Numbered from the stretch's first letter, positions 15,470 to 24,439 are shown. The stretch: DNA of 64,000 nucleotides from Streptomyces sp. AC558_RSS880 (GCF_019049255.1 NZ_JAGMUJ010000072.1:154195-218194); one strand, 5' to 3'. Numbers and translations: made by a program. Notes: generated by a model from the letters alone, not told the origin.

Positions 15470-17029
15470 TCACCGGTGGCGGAACCAGGCCATCGCGGGC
15501 AGCGCGCGGTCGTCGTAGCCGAACAGCGCCTGGTTCTCCCAGCCGTTGCCGGAGGACGGGTCGGCGGGGTCCCAGCCGTTGCCGGCGCGGGCGGTCCAGG
15601 TGGCCTCCCAGTAGAAGACGCCGAGGCCGCGGCCGTTCGGGACGGCCTCCACGATGCTCGCCACGTCGTTCATCCAGCGGGTCTGGCCGGTGGCGGACGC
15701 CGGGTAGCCGGGGACGAGTTCGGCGTCGAGGTCGATGATGTTCTCGAGGCCGTCCTCGGTGTCCAGGCGGAACGGGTAGGCCGTCTCGGCGACGAAGACG
15801 GGCTTGCCGTAGCGGCCGGCCGCGTCGTCCAGGGTCGTCTGGAAGTCGTGCAGCGTGCCGTGCCAGTAGCCGTAGTACGACAGACCGATGGCGTCGAACT
15901 TCACGCCGTGGGAGACCGCGTTGTCGAACCACCAGCGGGTGCCGTCGAGGTCACCGCCCTCGGCGAGGTGCAGCGCGGCGACCGTGGACGGGCTGACCGC
16001 CTTGACCGCGTCGTAGCCGGAGTTGAGCAGTCCGGCGAGCTGGGTCCAGTTGTCGGTGGAGCCCTCGTTCCACAGCATGCCGCCGTTGATCTCGTTGCCC
16101 ACCTGCACCATGTCGGCGGTGGTGCCCTGCTTCTTGAGGGCGTTGAGGACGTCGTACGTGTGGTCGTAGACGTCCTTCTTCAGCTGTCCGTAGCCGTGTC
16201 CGGCCCAGGCGGCGGGCTTGTACTGCTTGCCCGGGTCGGCCCAGGCGTCCGAGTAGTGGAAGTCGACCAGCAGCTTCATGCCCTGCGCCTTGATCCGCTT
16301 GGCCATGGCCAGGACGTGCGCCTTGTCGTTGTAGCCGTCGGCCGGGTCCACCCAGACCTTCAGGCGGGCGTAGTTCATGCCGGCGGACTTCAGGAGGGCG
16401 ACCGGGTCTCCGGCGGTGCCGGACGCGGTCCGGTAGACCCCGCCCTTGGCCTCGCTCTTGGGCAGGGAGGAGATGTCGGCGCCCTTGACCGGCAGGCCCG
16501 AGGTGCCCCGGGCGAAGGTCAGGTCGTCGACGTTGATCCAGTTGCCGGCGCCTGCGTCGCTGTGGACGCTGATCGTGCACTGGTTGTTCGTCACCCGGAC
16601 CGGCACGACGATCCGTATCCAGCCGGAGTCGGAGACCGGCAGGTCGGTGCGCTGTTCGGCGCCGCCGCAGTTCTTCAGGGCGAGGTACGCCGCGTTCTGG
16701 CCGCCGCCGGAGCGGACCCAGGCGGTGAGCTTGTAGTCGCCGTTGGCCAGGCCCGACAGGTACTGGTACGTCTCCGCCCGGTAGGCCGAGGACGACCAGT
16801 GGGACAGCCGGTGACCGCCGCTGCGGCCGCCGGACTCCGTGTACGAGGCGGCCGTGTCGCCGTACTCGGACCAGCCGGCGGGGGTGGCGGTGCCCGAACC
16901 GTCGCTCTCGAAGCCGCCGTTGGTGAGGGTGCTCGCGGCCGTCGCGGTCTGGGCGGGCAGGGCGGTGAGGGCGAGCCCGGCCACGAGCGGCGGCAGCAGG
17001 GCGCGGAGTGTGCGTCTGGGATGGAACAT
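15470..17029 (-). CDS. Secreted GH53 arabinogalactan endo-beta-1,4-galactanase
   Basis: A 519-aa secreted enzyme that cuts beta-1,4-galactan side chains of pectin. A signal peptide (MFHPRRTLRALLPPLVAGLALTA, cleaved near AAS) is followed by a carbohydrate-binding beta-sandwich at about 32-170 (STLTNGGFESDGSG start). The GH53 TIM barrel begins at GADISSLPKSE. The acid/base Glu is in QVGNEINGGMLW and the nucleophile Glu in VFVAETAYPF. It is equivalent to ganB of Bacillus. It lies 115 bp after the GH42 gene on the same strand, separated by a strong hairpin. Confidence 0.93.
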   Translation of the reverse strand: MFHPRRTLRALLPPLVAGLALTALPAQTATAASTLTNGGFESDGSGTATPAGWSEYGDTAASYTESGGRSGGHRLSHWSSSAYRAETYQYLSGLANGDYKLTAWVRSGGGQNAAYLALKNCGGAEQRTDLPVSDSGWIRIVVPVRVTNNQCTISVHSDAGAGNWINVDDLTFARGTSGLPVKGADISSLPKSEAKGGVYRTASGTAGDPVALLKSAGMNYARLKVWVDPADGYNDKAHVLAMAKRIKAQGMKLLVDFHYSDAWADPGKQYKPAAWAGHGYGQLKKDVYDHTYDVLNALKKQGTTADMVQVGNEINGGMLWNEGSTDNWTQLAGLLNSGYDAVKAVSPSTVAALHLAEGGDLDGTRWWFDNAVSHGVKFDAIGLSYYGYWHGTLHDFQTTLDDAAGRYGKPVFVAETAYPFRLDTEDGLENIIDLDAELVPGYPASATGQTRWMNDVASIVEAVPNGRGLGVFYWEATWTARAGNGWDPADPSSGNGWENQALFGYDDRALPAMAWFRHR

Positions 17030-17094
17030 GGGCGTTCGTCGTCCCTTCGACGTGGGGAGGGGGATGCCCGGCGCCCGGAGGGCGAGGGCGAGGC

Positions 17095-17135
17095 CCCCTC
17101 CGCCCGCGGCCTGTGTGCTCACGCGGGCGGAGGGG
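17095..17135 (-). terminator. Strong hairpin between GH42 and GH53 genes
   Basis: A 14-bp perfect stem (17095-17108 with 17122-17135, arm CCCCTCCGCCCGCG) closes a 13-base loop 9 bp after the GH42 stop. It has no U-tract. It could terminate most GH42 transcripts, or stabilise a processed mRNA end so that the two enzymes are made in different amounts. Confidence 0.6.
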
Positions 17136-17144
17136 AGTCGCGGC

Positions 17145-19166
17145 TCAGCCGTCGAGTCGGACGACCCGGACGGCTCCGGCCGGGACCGCGAGGCGGCCCG
17201 CGGCCCGTTCACCGGTCAGCAGCTCGGTGCCGGGGGCGTCCAGCGGCACCTTGGCGTCGGTGGCGGTGTGGTTGATCGCGAACAGGAAGGTGCCCGACTC
17301 ACCGGCGCGGCGCACCACTTCGACGTCGCGGGGCAGGTCGGCGCGCGGGGCGATCGAGGTGTCCTCGACGGCCCGGCCGAGCAGGGTGGCGAGGCCCTCG
17401 GCGCCGAGCCGGGTGGAGACGTACCAGGCGGTGCCCTCGCCGAGGCGGTGCCGGGTGACGGCCGGGCGCCCCTCGGTCAGGCCGTCGGCGTACGTCCACA
17501 CCGTCTCGGCGCCGCGCGGCACCACGAACTCCGTCCACACGTCGGCGTCGAGTTCCGCGCCGTCGGGGCCGGTCAGGCGGACCCGCTCGCCCTGGAGGAG
17601 GGGGGAGAACTCCTCGACGGTCAGGCCGAGGACGTCGCGCAGGGCGCCCGGGTAGGGGCCCTCGTGCACGGCGTCGTGTTCGTCGACGATGCCGGAGAAG
17701 TACGACACCACGAGGGTGCCGCCGTTCTCGACGTACTCCTTGAGGTTGTTCCCCGCCGCCTCCGTCATCAGGTACAGGGCCGGTACGACGACAAGCGGAT
17801 ACCTCGACACGTCGGCTTCGGGGTGGGCGAAGTCGACGGTGAGGTGGTGGTCGTAGAGGGCCTCGTACCAGGCGTCGGCGCGTTCGCGGGCGTCGTGGTC
17901 CTCGCTGGGGCGCCAGTCGAGGTTCTGCGCCCACCAGGACTGCCAGTCCCACAGCACGGCGACGTCGGCCTCGGTGCGGGTGCCCCGGATCGGCGCCAAC
18001 GACCGGACGGACGCGCCGAGTTCGGTCACCTCGCGGAAGACGCGGGTCCCGGTGCCACCGTGCGGCAGCATCGCGGAGTGGAACTTCTCGGCGCCGCGCC
18101 GGGACTGGCGCCACTGGAAGAACATCGCGCCCTCGGAGCCGCGGGCCACGTGGGCGAGGGAGTTGCGGGCCATCTGGCCGGGGGCCTTGGCGGGGTTGCG
18201 GGGCTGCCAGTTGACGCCCGAGGTGGAGTGTTCGAGCAGCAGCCAGGGGGCGCCGCCGGCGACGGAGCGGGTGAGGTCGGCGGCCATGGCGAGGTTGACG
18301 TGGGTGCGGCGGCCGTCGGTGATCAGATAGTGGTCGTTGGTGACGAGGTCCACCTCGCGGCCCCAGGCCCAGTAGTCGACGGAGTCGCACTGGCTGAGGG
18401 CGGTCATGAAGTTGGTGGTGACCGGGACGCCGGGTGAGAGGCGGTGCAGGATGTCCCGCTCGGCGGTGAAGTTCTCGCGCATGGTGGCGTCGGCGAACCG
18501 CCGGTAGTCCAGCACCTGGGCCGGGTTGCCGACCGTCGGGGTCCGGCGCGGCGGGTTGATCTCGTCGAAGGCGGCGTAGCGCTGGCCCCAGAAGGCGGTC
18601 CCCCAGGCCTCGTTGACGGCGTCGACGGTGCCGTACTCCCGCTCCAGCCAGCGGCGGAAGTGGGCGGCGCAGGAGTCGCAGTAGCAGGCGGAGACGGGGA
18701 CGCCGTACTCGTTGTGGACGTGCCACATCGCGAGCGCGGGGTGGTCGCCGTAGCGCTCGGCGAGCTGGGTGGTGATGTTCGCGGCGGCGGCCCGGTAGTC
18801 GGCGTTGCTGTGGCAGATGGCGCCGCGGGAGCCGAACCCCAGGCGCACGCCGTCCTCGGTGACGGGCAGCGCGTCGGGGTGGGCCCGGTAGAACCAGGCG
18901 GGCGGCACCACGGTGGGTGTGCCGAGGTCGACGCGGACACCGGCTCCGTGCAGCAGGTCCAGGTTGCGGTCGAGCCAGCCGAAGTCGTACGCGCCGGGCG
19001 AGGGTTCCAGCAGGGCCCAGGAGAAGATCCCGGCGCTCACCATGGTGACGCCGGCCTCCCGCATCAGCCGGACGTCCTCGTCCCAGACGCTTTCCGGCCA
19101 CTGCTCGGGGTTGTAGTCCCCACCGAAGGCGAGCCCGGTGAGGCCCCTGGGGGTGGTCTCCGGCAT
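17145..19166 (-). CDS. GH42 beta-galactosidase
   Basis: Cytoplasmic beta-galactosidase of 673 aa, without signal peptide, expected to split galacto-oligosaccharides imported by the adjacent ABC transporter. It has the N-terminal TIM barrel with catalytic acid/base Glu153 in WHVHNEYG and nucleophile Glu in LLEHSTSGVNWQ. A zinc site (Cys118, Cys161, Cys163, Cys166; CYCDSC) is present, followed by the trimerisation and C-terminal beta domains. The ATG at 19166 follows GGGAGAGAATCC. It is equivalent to ganA of Bacillus. Divergent from the solute-binding protein gene. Confidence 0.95.
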   Translation of the reverse strand: MPETTPRGLTGLAFGGDYNPEQWPESVWDEDVRLMREAGVTMVSAGIFSWALLEPSPGAYDFGWLDRNLDLLHGAGVRVDLGTPTVVPPAWFYRAHPDALPVTEDGVRLGFGSRGAICHSNADYRAAAANITTQLAERYGDHPALAMWHVHNEYGVPVSACYCDSCAAHFRRWLEREYGTVDAVNEAWGTAFWGQRYAAFDEINPPRRTPTVGNPAQVLDYRRFADATMRENFTAERDILHRLSPGVPVTTNFMTALSQCDSVDYWAWGREVDLVTNDHYLITDGRRTHVNLAMAADLTRSVAGGAPWLLLEHSTSGVNWQPRNPAKAPGQMARNSLAHVARGSEGAMFFQWRQSRRGAEKFHSAMLPHGGTGTRVFREVTELGASVRSLAPIRGTRTEADVAVLWDWQSWWAQNLDWRPSEDHDARERADAWYEALYDHHLTVDFAHPEADVSRYPLVVVPALYLMTEAAGNNLKEYVENGGTLVVSYFSGIVDEHDAVHEGPYPGALRDVLGLTVEEFSPLLQGERVRLTGPDGAELDADVWTEFVVPRGAETVWTYADGLTEGRPAVTRHRLGEGTAWYVSTRLGAEGLATLLGRAVEDTSIAPRADLPRDVEVVRRAGESGTFLFAINHTATDAKVPLDAPGTELLTGERAAGRLAVPAGAVRVVRLDG

Positions 19167-19231
19167 GGATTCTCTCCCGATGTGTCGATCTTTTGGGAAC
19201 GTGCACACACATTTTCGGCGGTGCGGAGCCA

Positions 19232-19285
19232 ACATAACCGCACAGCAACAACCATTGACAAGTGTCCGGGATGTTTCTCTACTGT
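19232..19285. promoter_or_regulatory. Divergent promoters sharing one -35 block
   Basis: On the plus strand TTGACA (19255-19260) is followed after 17-19 bp by TCTACT/TACTGT (19278-19285), giving the importer promoter. On the minus strand TTGTCA (19261-19256) and TTATGT (19237-19232) at 18 bp give the beta-galactosidase promoter. The two -35 hexamers overlap on ATTGACAAGT, so the promoters probably compete or are jointly regulated. Confidence 0.6.
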
Positions 19286-19297
19286 GAACGCTCACAG
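19282..19297. promoter_or_regulatory. LacI-family operator
   Basis: CTGTGAACGCTCACAG has perfect 6-bp arms and a central CG, the classic form of LacI/GalR-family operators. It overlaps the predicted -10 of the importer promoter, where a bound repressor would block transcription. The LacI gene at the end of that operon is the obvious binding protein. Confidence 0.72.
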
Positions 19298-19350
19298 AAG
19301 CATGGCTGGTCTTCGCATCAGGCGAAGGCCCCAGGTCAGGGGAGAGTTCC

Positions 19351-20667
19351 ATGCCGTACACGAAGCGCCGTCGCCTCGTGAGTTCCGCCGTCGCCGTCGC
19401 GCTCGGCGCCACCGCACTCGCCGCCTGCGGCTCGTCGTCCGACGACGAGGCGCAGTCGGGCCCGGTCTCACTGACGTACTGGACCTGGGCCCCCGGCATG
19501 GACAAGGTCGTGGACCTGTGGAACAAGGGGCCGGGCAAGAAGGAGCAGATCACCGTCACGGTGAAGAAGCAGGCGTCCGGCGACACGCTGGTCACCAAGA
19601 TCCTCACCGCGCACAAGGCCGGCAAGGCGCCCGACCTGGTGCAGGCCGAGTACCAGGCGCTGCCCACCCTGGTCAGCAATGACGCGCTCGCCGACATAGC
19701 GGACAGCGTGGGCGACGCGAAGGGCAAGTTCGCCGAGGGCGTCTGGCAGCAGACCACGCTCGGCACGGACGCCGTCTACGCGGTCCCGCAGGACATCGGG
19801 CCGATGATGTTCTACTACCGCGAGGACCTGTTCAAGGAGTACGGGCTCTCCGTCCCGGCCACCTGGGAGGAGTTCGCCGAGACCGCGCGCAAGCTGAAGA
19901 AGAAGGCCCCCGACAAGGACCTGACCACCTTCTCCGCCAACGACTCCGGTCTGTTCGCGGGCCTCGCCCAGCAGGCCGGCGCCCAGTGGTGGACCACCTC
20001 CGGCGACAAGTGGAAGGTCGGCATCAACGACGCGGCGACGAAGAAGGTCGCCGCGTTCTGGGGCGGCCTGGTGAAGGAGGGCGCCGTCGACAACCAGCCG
20101 ATGTACACCCCGGCCTGGAACAAGGCGCTCAACACCGGCAAGCAGATCGCGTGGGTGAGCGCGGTGTGGGCGCCGGGCACGCTGACCACGGCCGCGCCCG
20201 ACACCAAGGGCAAGTGGGCGATGGCCCCGCTCCCCCAGTGGAACGAGGGCGAGAGCAGCACCGGCAGCTGGGGCGGCTCCTCCACCGGTGTCACCACCGA
20301 CTCGAAGAACAAGGAGGCCGCCGCGAAGTTCGCCGCCTGGCTGAACACCGACGCCGACGCGCTGAACGCGCTGGCGAAGGAGAGCGGCATCTACCCGGCC
20401 TCCACCTCGGCCCAGCTCAGCGGCGCCTTCACCAGCCCGCCGGAGTACTTCTCCAACCAGCCCGACTTCTACGAGAAGGCCGCCGGGATCGCGAAGACCA
20501 CCGCGCCGTCCGCCTGGGGACCGAACGTCAACGTCGCCTACACGACGTTCAAGGACGCCTTCGGCGCCGCCGCGAAGAACAAGTCGGACTTCACCGCCGC
20601 CCTGGACACCATGCAGCAGGACACGGTCGCCGACCTGAAGAAGCAGGGCTTCGGAGTCGCGGAGTGA
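19351..20667 (+). CDS. Sugar ABC transporter solute-binding lipoprotein
   Basis: Extracellular binding protein of 438 aa (family 1) for galacto-oligosaccharides by context. A lipoprotein signal peptide ends in the lipobox LAAC, so the mature protein is tethered to the membrane outer face. Family blocks include PVSLTYWTWAPGMDKVVDLWNK, GPMMFYYREDLFKEYGL and WGGSSTGVTTDSKNKEAAAKFAAWL. The ATG is preceded by GGGGAGAG. It overlaps the first permease gene (GTGA). It is equivalent to GanS/CycB-type proteins; substrate assignment rests on the flanking GH42 and GH53 genes. Confidence 0.92.
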   Translation: MPYTKRRRLVSSAVAVALGATALAACGSSSDDEAQSGPVSLTYWTWAPGMDKVVDLWNKGPGKKEQITVTVKKQASGDTLVTKILTAHKAGKAPDLVQAEYQALPTLVSNDALADIADSVGDAKGKFAEGVWQQTTLGTDAVYAVPQDIGPMMFYYREDLFKEYGLSVPATWEEFAETARKLKKKAPDKDLTTFSANDSGLFAGLAQQAGAQWWTTSGDKWKVGINDAATKKVAAFWGGLVKEGAVDNQPMYTPAWNKALNTGKQIAWVSAVWAPGTLTTAAPDTKGKWAMAPLPQWNEGESSTGSWGGSSTGVTTDSKNKEAAAKFAAWLNTDADALNALAKESGIYPASTSAQLSGAFTSPPEYFSNQPDFYEKAAGIAKTTAPSAWGPNVNVAYTTFKDAFGAAAKNKSDFTAALDTMQQDTVADLKKQGFGVAE

Positions 20668-21590
20668 AGTCCCCGGCCCGCCGGACGTCGTACGGGGTCA
20701 AGGGGGCACCGTACGCGTTCCTCGTCCCCGCGTCCCTCTTGTTCCTCCTGTTCTTCGCGCTCCCCATCGGGTACGCCGTCTGGCTCAGCTTCCGCAAGGT
20801 GCAGGTCTCCGGCCTCGGGCTGGGCGCCGGTGCCCGCGAGGAGGTCTGGGCCGGTCTGGAGAACTACACCGACGCCCTGTCCGACAGCGAGCTGCTGAAC
20901 GGCGCGCTGCGCGTGCTCGGTTACGGCTGCATCGTGGTGCCGGTCATGCTGGGCCTCGCGCTGCTGTTCGCGCTGATGCTCGACTCCGAGAAGGTGCGGC
21001 TCGCCCCCTTCACCCGGCTCGCGATCTTCCTGCCGTACGCGATCCCCGGTGTGGTGGCGGCCCTGCTGTGGGGCTTCCTCTACCTGCCGGACGTGAGCCC
21101 GTTCTACTTCGTGCTCGACACGTTCGGTCTGCCGCAGCCGGATCTGCTGGACGGCGGGCCGCTGTACCTGGCGCTGTCGAACATCGCGGTCTGGGGCGGC
21201 ACCGGCTTCAACATGATCGTCATCTACACCGCGCTGCGGGCCATCCCCGCCGAGGTGTACGAGGCGGCCAAGCTGGACGGCGCCACACCGCTGCAGATCG
21301 CGCTGCGGATCAAGATCCCGATGGTGGCGCCCTCACTGGTGCTGACCTTCTTCTTCTCGATCATCGCGACGCTCCAGGTGTTCAGCGAACCGACCGTCCT
21401 CAAGCCGCTCACCAACTCCGTGTCCACCACCTGGAGTCCGCTGATGAAGGTGTACCAGGACGCCTTCGGCAACGGCGACATCCACGCGGCCGCCGCCCAG
21501 GCGACCCTCATCGCGCTCGCCACCCTGGTGCTGTCCTTCGGCTTCCTGCGGGCGACCAACCGACGCGACAAGCAGGAGGCCGCACGATGA
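20664..21590 (+). CDS. Sugar ABC transporter permease (MalF/GanP-like)
   Basis: Inner-membrane permease of 308 aa with six predicted helices, the first at AFLVPASLLFLLFFALPIGYAVW. The EAA-type loop that docks the ATPase reads EVYEAAKLDGATPLQIALRIKIPM. It starts with GTG overlapping the binding-protein stop. No ATPase gene is in this cluster; in Streptomyces the shared ATPase MsiK commonly energises such sugar importers, which is inferred here. Confidence 0.93.
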   Translation: MKSPARRTSYGVKGAPYAFLVPASLLFLLFFALPIGYAVWLSFRKVQVSGLGLGAGAREEVWAGLENYTDALSDSELLNGALRVLGYGCIVVPVMLGLALLFALMLDSEKVRLAPFTRLAIFLPYAIPGVVAALLWGFLYLPDVSPFYFVLDTFGLPQPDLLDGGPLYLALSNIAVWGGTGFNMIVIYTALRAIPAEVYEAAKLDGATPLQIALRIKIPMVAPSLVLTFFFSIIATLQVFSEPTVLKPLTNSVSTTWSPLMKVYQDAFGNGDIHAAAAQATLIALATLVLSFGFLRATNRRDKQEAAR

Positions 21591-22480
21591 GCTCCCTCGC
21601 CCTGCGCAAGGCCGAGCCCGCGGCCGGCACCGCCCGCGGCCCGGCGCGCCCCCGCCGGACCGCGCTGGTCCCGACCGTGGCGCTGCTGCTCGGCGCGCTG
21701 TACTGCCTGCTGCCGGTCGCCTGGGTGGTCATCGCGTCCACCAAGTCCGGCTCGGAGTTGTTCTCCACCTTCACGTTCTGGCCGGGCACCGGCTTCGCCG
21801 ACAACCTCTCCGACCTGAGCGCCTACCGCGACGGCGTCTACTGGCAGTGGATGGGCAACTCCGCCCTGTACGCCGGTCTGGGCGCGCTGCTGTCGACGTG
21901 CGTGTCGGCGGTCAGCGGCTACGCGCTGGCGGTCTACCGCTTCCGGGGCCGCGAGACGCTGTTCAACGTGCTGCTCGCGGGCGTGCTGATGCCGCCGGTG
22001 ATCCTCGCCGTCCCCCAGTACCTGCTGCTGGCGAAGGCGGACCTCACGGACTCCTACCTGTCGGTGCTGCTGCCGCAGATCCTCTCCCCGTACGGCGTCT
22101 ACCTCGCGCGGATCTACGCCGCGGCCGCGGTGCCGGCCGATGTGGTGGAGGCCGGGCGGATGGACGGCGCGGGCGAGTGGCGGATCTTCTCCCGGGTCGC
22201 GCTGCCGATGATGGCGCCCGGCCTGGTGACGGTCTTCCTGTTCCAGTTCGTGGCGGTCTGGAACAACTTCCTGCTGCCGTACATCATGCTCAGCGACGAC
22301 GAGAAGTTCCCGATCACCCTCGGTCTGCACACCCTGCTCGAACAGGGCGCCAACACCCCGGCGCTGTACACCCTGGTGATCACGGGCGCGTTCCTCGCCG
22401 TGTTCCCGCTGGTCGCGCTGTTCCTGGTCGTCCAGCGGTTCTGGAGTCTGGATCTGCTCTCCGGGGCCGTAAAGTCATGA
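21587..22480 (+). CDS. Sugar ABC transporter permease (MalG/GanQ-like)
   Basis: Second permease subunit of 297 aa, with six predicted helices and the EAA loop DVVEAGRMDGAGEWRIFSRVALPMMAPG. The start ATG overlaps the previous stop (ATGA) and its stop overlaps the LacI start in the same way. Together with the preceding permease it forms the membrane channel of the galacto-oligosaccharide importer. Confidence 0.93.
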   Translation: MSSLALRKAEPAAGTARGPARPRRTALVPTVALLLGALYCLLPVAWVVIASTKSGSELFSTFTFWPGTGFADNLSDLSAYRDGVYWQWMGNSALYAGLGALLSTCVSAVSGYALAVYRFRGRETLFNVLLAGVLMPPVILAVPQYLLLAKADLTDSYLSVLLPQILSPYGVYLARIYAAAAVPADVVEAGRMDGAGEWRIFSRVALPMMAPGLVTVFLFQFVAVWNNFLLPYIMLSDDEKFPITLGLHTLLEQGANTPALYTLVITGAFLAVFPLVALFLVVQRFWSLDLLSGAVKS

Positions 22481-23508
22481 CCATGGGCAATACGGGGGGC
22501 AGGCGCAAGCCGCCGACGATCCACGACGTGGCGCGCGAGGCCGGTGTCTCGCGCGGCACCGTCTCACGGGTGCTCAACGGCGGCCACTACGTCAGCCCCG
22601 CCGCGGCCCAGGCGGTCGACGCCGCCATCCGCAAGACGGGCTACGTCGTCAACCGGCACGCCCGCTCGCTGATCACCGGCCGGTCCGACTCGGTGGGCTT
22701 CCTGCTCACCGAGCCCCAGGAGCGGTTCTTCGAGGACCCCAACTTCAACGTCCTGCTGCGCGGTTGCACGCAGGCGCTGGCCGCACACGACGTGCCACTG
22801 CTGCTGATGCTGGCCGGCACGGACGACGAACGGCGGCGCATCACGCGGTACATCACCGCCGGGCACGTCGACGGGGTGCTGCTGGTGTCCAGCCACTCCG
22901 GTGACCCGGTGGCGGAGGAGCTGCGGGCTGCGGGGGTGCCGCTGGTCGCGTGCGGCAAGCCGATCGGGCTGGGCTCGAAGGTGAGTTACGTGGCCGCCGA
23001 CGACCGGGACGGCGCGCGGGACATGGTGCGGCATCTGCTGGCGCTGGGGCGGCGGCGGATCGGCGTGGTGACCGGTCCGCTGGACACCCCCGGCGGTGTG
23101 GAGCGCCTGGCCGGTTACCGGGAGGTGCTCGCCGAGGCGGGCGTCGAGGCCGACGAGCGGCTCGTCGTCTCCGGCGACTACAGCCGGGCCAGCGGCGAGG
23201 CCGGCGCCGAGCGGCTGCTGGCGCGGGCCCCGGACGTGGACGCGGTGTTCGTCGCCTCCGACCTGATGGCGCAGGGCGTGCTCACCGCGCTGCACCGGGC
23301 GGGGCGCCGGGTGCCCGAGGACGTCGCGGTCGGCGGTTTCGACGACTCCCCCGCGGCCGTCGCCGCGAGCCCCGAGCTCACCACGATCCGCCAGCCGTGG
23401 GACCGCATCAGCACCGAGATGGTGCGGGTGCTGCTGGCGCAGATCGGCGGCGAGGACCCGGCGGCGGTGATCCTGCCGACGGAGCTGGTGAAGCGGGACT
23501 CGACGTAG
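22477..23508 (+). CDS. LacI family transcriptional repressor of the galactan locus
   Basis: A 343-aa repressor. The N-terminal LacI helix-turn-helix reads PTIHDVAREAGVSRGTVSRVLNGGHYVS and includes the hinge region. A periplasmic-binding-protein-like sensor domain runs from about residue 70 to the end (DAVFVASDLMAQGVLTALHRAGRRVPEDVAVGGFDDSP). It is last in the importer operon, and the operator at 19282-19297 lies in that operon's promoter, so it most likely represses until galactose or a galacto-oligosaccharide binds. An ATG six bases downstream is an alternative start. Confidence 0.93.
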   Translation: MTMGNTGGRRKPPTIHDVAREAGVSRGTVSRVLNGGHYVSPAAAQAVDAAIRKTGYVVNRHARSLITGRSDSVGFLLTEPQERFFEDPNFNVLLRGCTQALAAHDVPLLLMLAGTDDERRRITRYITAGHVDGVLLVSSHSGDPVAEELRAAGVPLVACGKPIGLGSKVSYVAADDRDGARDMVRHLLALGRRRIGVVTGPLDTPGGVERLAGYREVLAEAGVEADERLVVSGDYSRASGEAGAERLLARAPDVDAVFVASDLMAQGVLTALHRAGRRVPEDVAVGGFDDSPAAVAASPELTTIRQPWDRISTEMVRVLLAQIGGEDPAAVILPTELVKRDST

Positions 23509-23602
23509 GCCCTCCGGACGGGCCGGGCGGGCGGGATCGGAGAAGCCGTACGACGCTCCCCCGGCCCGGCGTGAGGGGACGTCATCGCACGTTCATTGAA
23601 TG

Positions 23603-23624
23603 TCGAACAAGTGTTACCGTTCGA
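23603..23624. promoter_or_regulatory. Inverted repeat before MarR gene
   Basis: TCGAAC (23603-23608) and GTTCGA (23619-23624) are perfect inverted copies separated by 10 bp, ending 2 bp before the MarR start codon. It is a probable autoregulatory site. There is no ribosome binding site between it and the ATG, which suggests a leaderless transcript. Confidence 0.4.
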
Positions 23625-23626
23625 GT

Positions 23627-24016
23627 ATGGCAGCGGAGACGGCCGACGCGAGGCTCGAGGAACGGTGGCGCGGCATCCTCGCGGTGCACGCGCGCACCCT
23701 GGGCGAGATCGACCGCGCGCTGCATCCGTACGGCCTGGGCGCCTCCGACTTCGAGGTGCTCGATCTGCTCGCGACCGCCACGCCCCCCGACGGCGAGCAG
23801 TGCCGGGTGCAGAACCTGGTGGGCCGGGTCCACCTCAGCCAGAGCGCGCTGTCCCGCCTCATCGCCCGCCTGGAGAAGGACGGCCTGGTGGAGCGCAGCA
23901 TGTGTCTGGAGGACCGGCGGGGCGTGTACGTGCAGCTCACGCCGAAGGGCCGCGAGCTGCACGCCGAGGCGCTGCCGGTGCAGCGCGCCGCCCTGGCCCG
24001 CACGCTGGGCGAGTAG
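23627..24016 (+). CDS. MarR family transcriptional regulator
   Basis: A 129-aa winged-helix regulator. The DNA-binding core is CRVQNLVGRVHLSQSALSRLIARLEKDGLVERSMCLEDRRGVYVQLTPKG, with flanking dimerisation helices. Start 23627 gives the usual MarR length; an ATG at 23600 adds nine residues that do not look like family sequence. There is no regulated partner next door: the gene is convergent with an SseB-like gene and follows the galactan locus, so its target is unknown. Confidence 0.85.
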   Translation: MAAETADARLEERWRGILAVHARTLGEIDRALHPYGLGASDFEVLDLLATATPPDGEQCRVQNLVGRVHLSQSALSRLIARLEKDGLVERSMCLEDRRGVYVQLTPKGRELHAEALPVQRAALARTLGE

Positions 24017-24034
24017 CGCGCGGGCCCGGCCGGC

Positions 24035-24439
24035 TCACGGGCGGGCCAGCAGCGTGCGCACTCCCTCCGAGGTGAGCGTCAGACGGTGCTCGGAGCTGCC
24101 GTCGATGGTGAGTGACAGCTCCTCGGCCGGCCACTGGGCGGCGAGCGCGCCGAGCGGGACGAGCCGGTAGCGGGAGACGAACGGCAGCAGTCCGGCCATC
24201 TCCAGTTCGGACGTGAACACGGGCACCACCTGGGTGCCGCCCGGCTGCTCCAGCACCGGAAGGGCGACCGCACCGGGGTCGGCGGCCTCCTCGTCGCCCG
24301 CGTCGTCCGGCACCGGGATCAGTACGTCGCTGTTCGCGAGGGCGTCCAGCGCCCTCGCGTCCTCGGTGTTCTCCGACAGTGCGTCCAGGGCCCGCTGCGC
24401 GGGCGTGGGGGCGTTGTTCTCGTGCGCGGGTGTTTCCAT
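24035..24439 (-). CDS. SseB-like domain protein
   Basis: A 134-aa acidic protein. Residues about 15-50 (AQRALDALSENTEDARALDALANSDVLIPVPDD) match the start of SseB N-terminal domains, followed by QVVPVFTSELEMAGLLPF and a C-terminal LTLTSEGVRTLLARP. In Streptomyces such proteins are common, often found as pairs, and functionally undefined. It is divergent from the GAPDH gene, with a 199-bp gap between them. Confidence 0.75.
   Translation of the reverse strand: METPAHENNAPTPAQRALDALSENTEDARALDALANSDVLIPVPDDAGDEEAADPGAVALPVLEQPGGTQVVPVFTSELEMAGLLPFVSRYRLVPLGALAAQWPAEELSLTIDGSSEHRLTLTSEGVRTLLARP

Noticed and set aside
18444..19682. Long plus-strand open frame opposite the beta-galactosidase gene
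   Set aside because: It is antisense to a clearly recognised GH42 enzyme and is only the GC-rich mirror frame.
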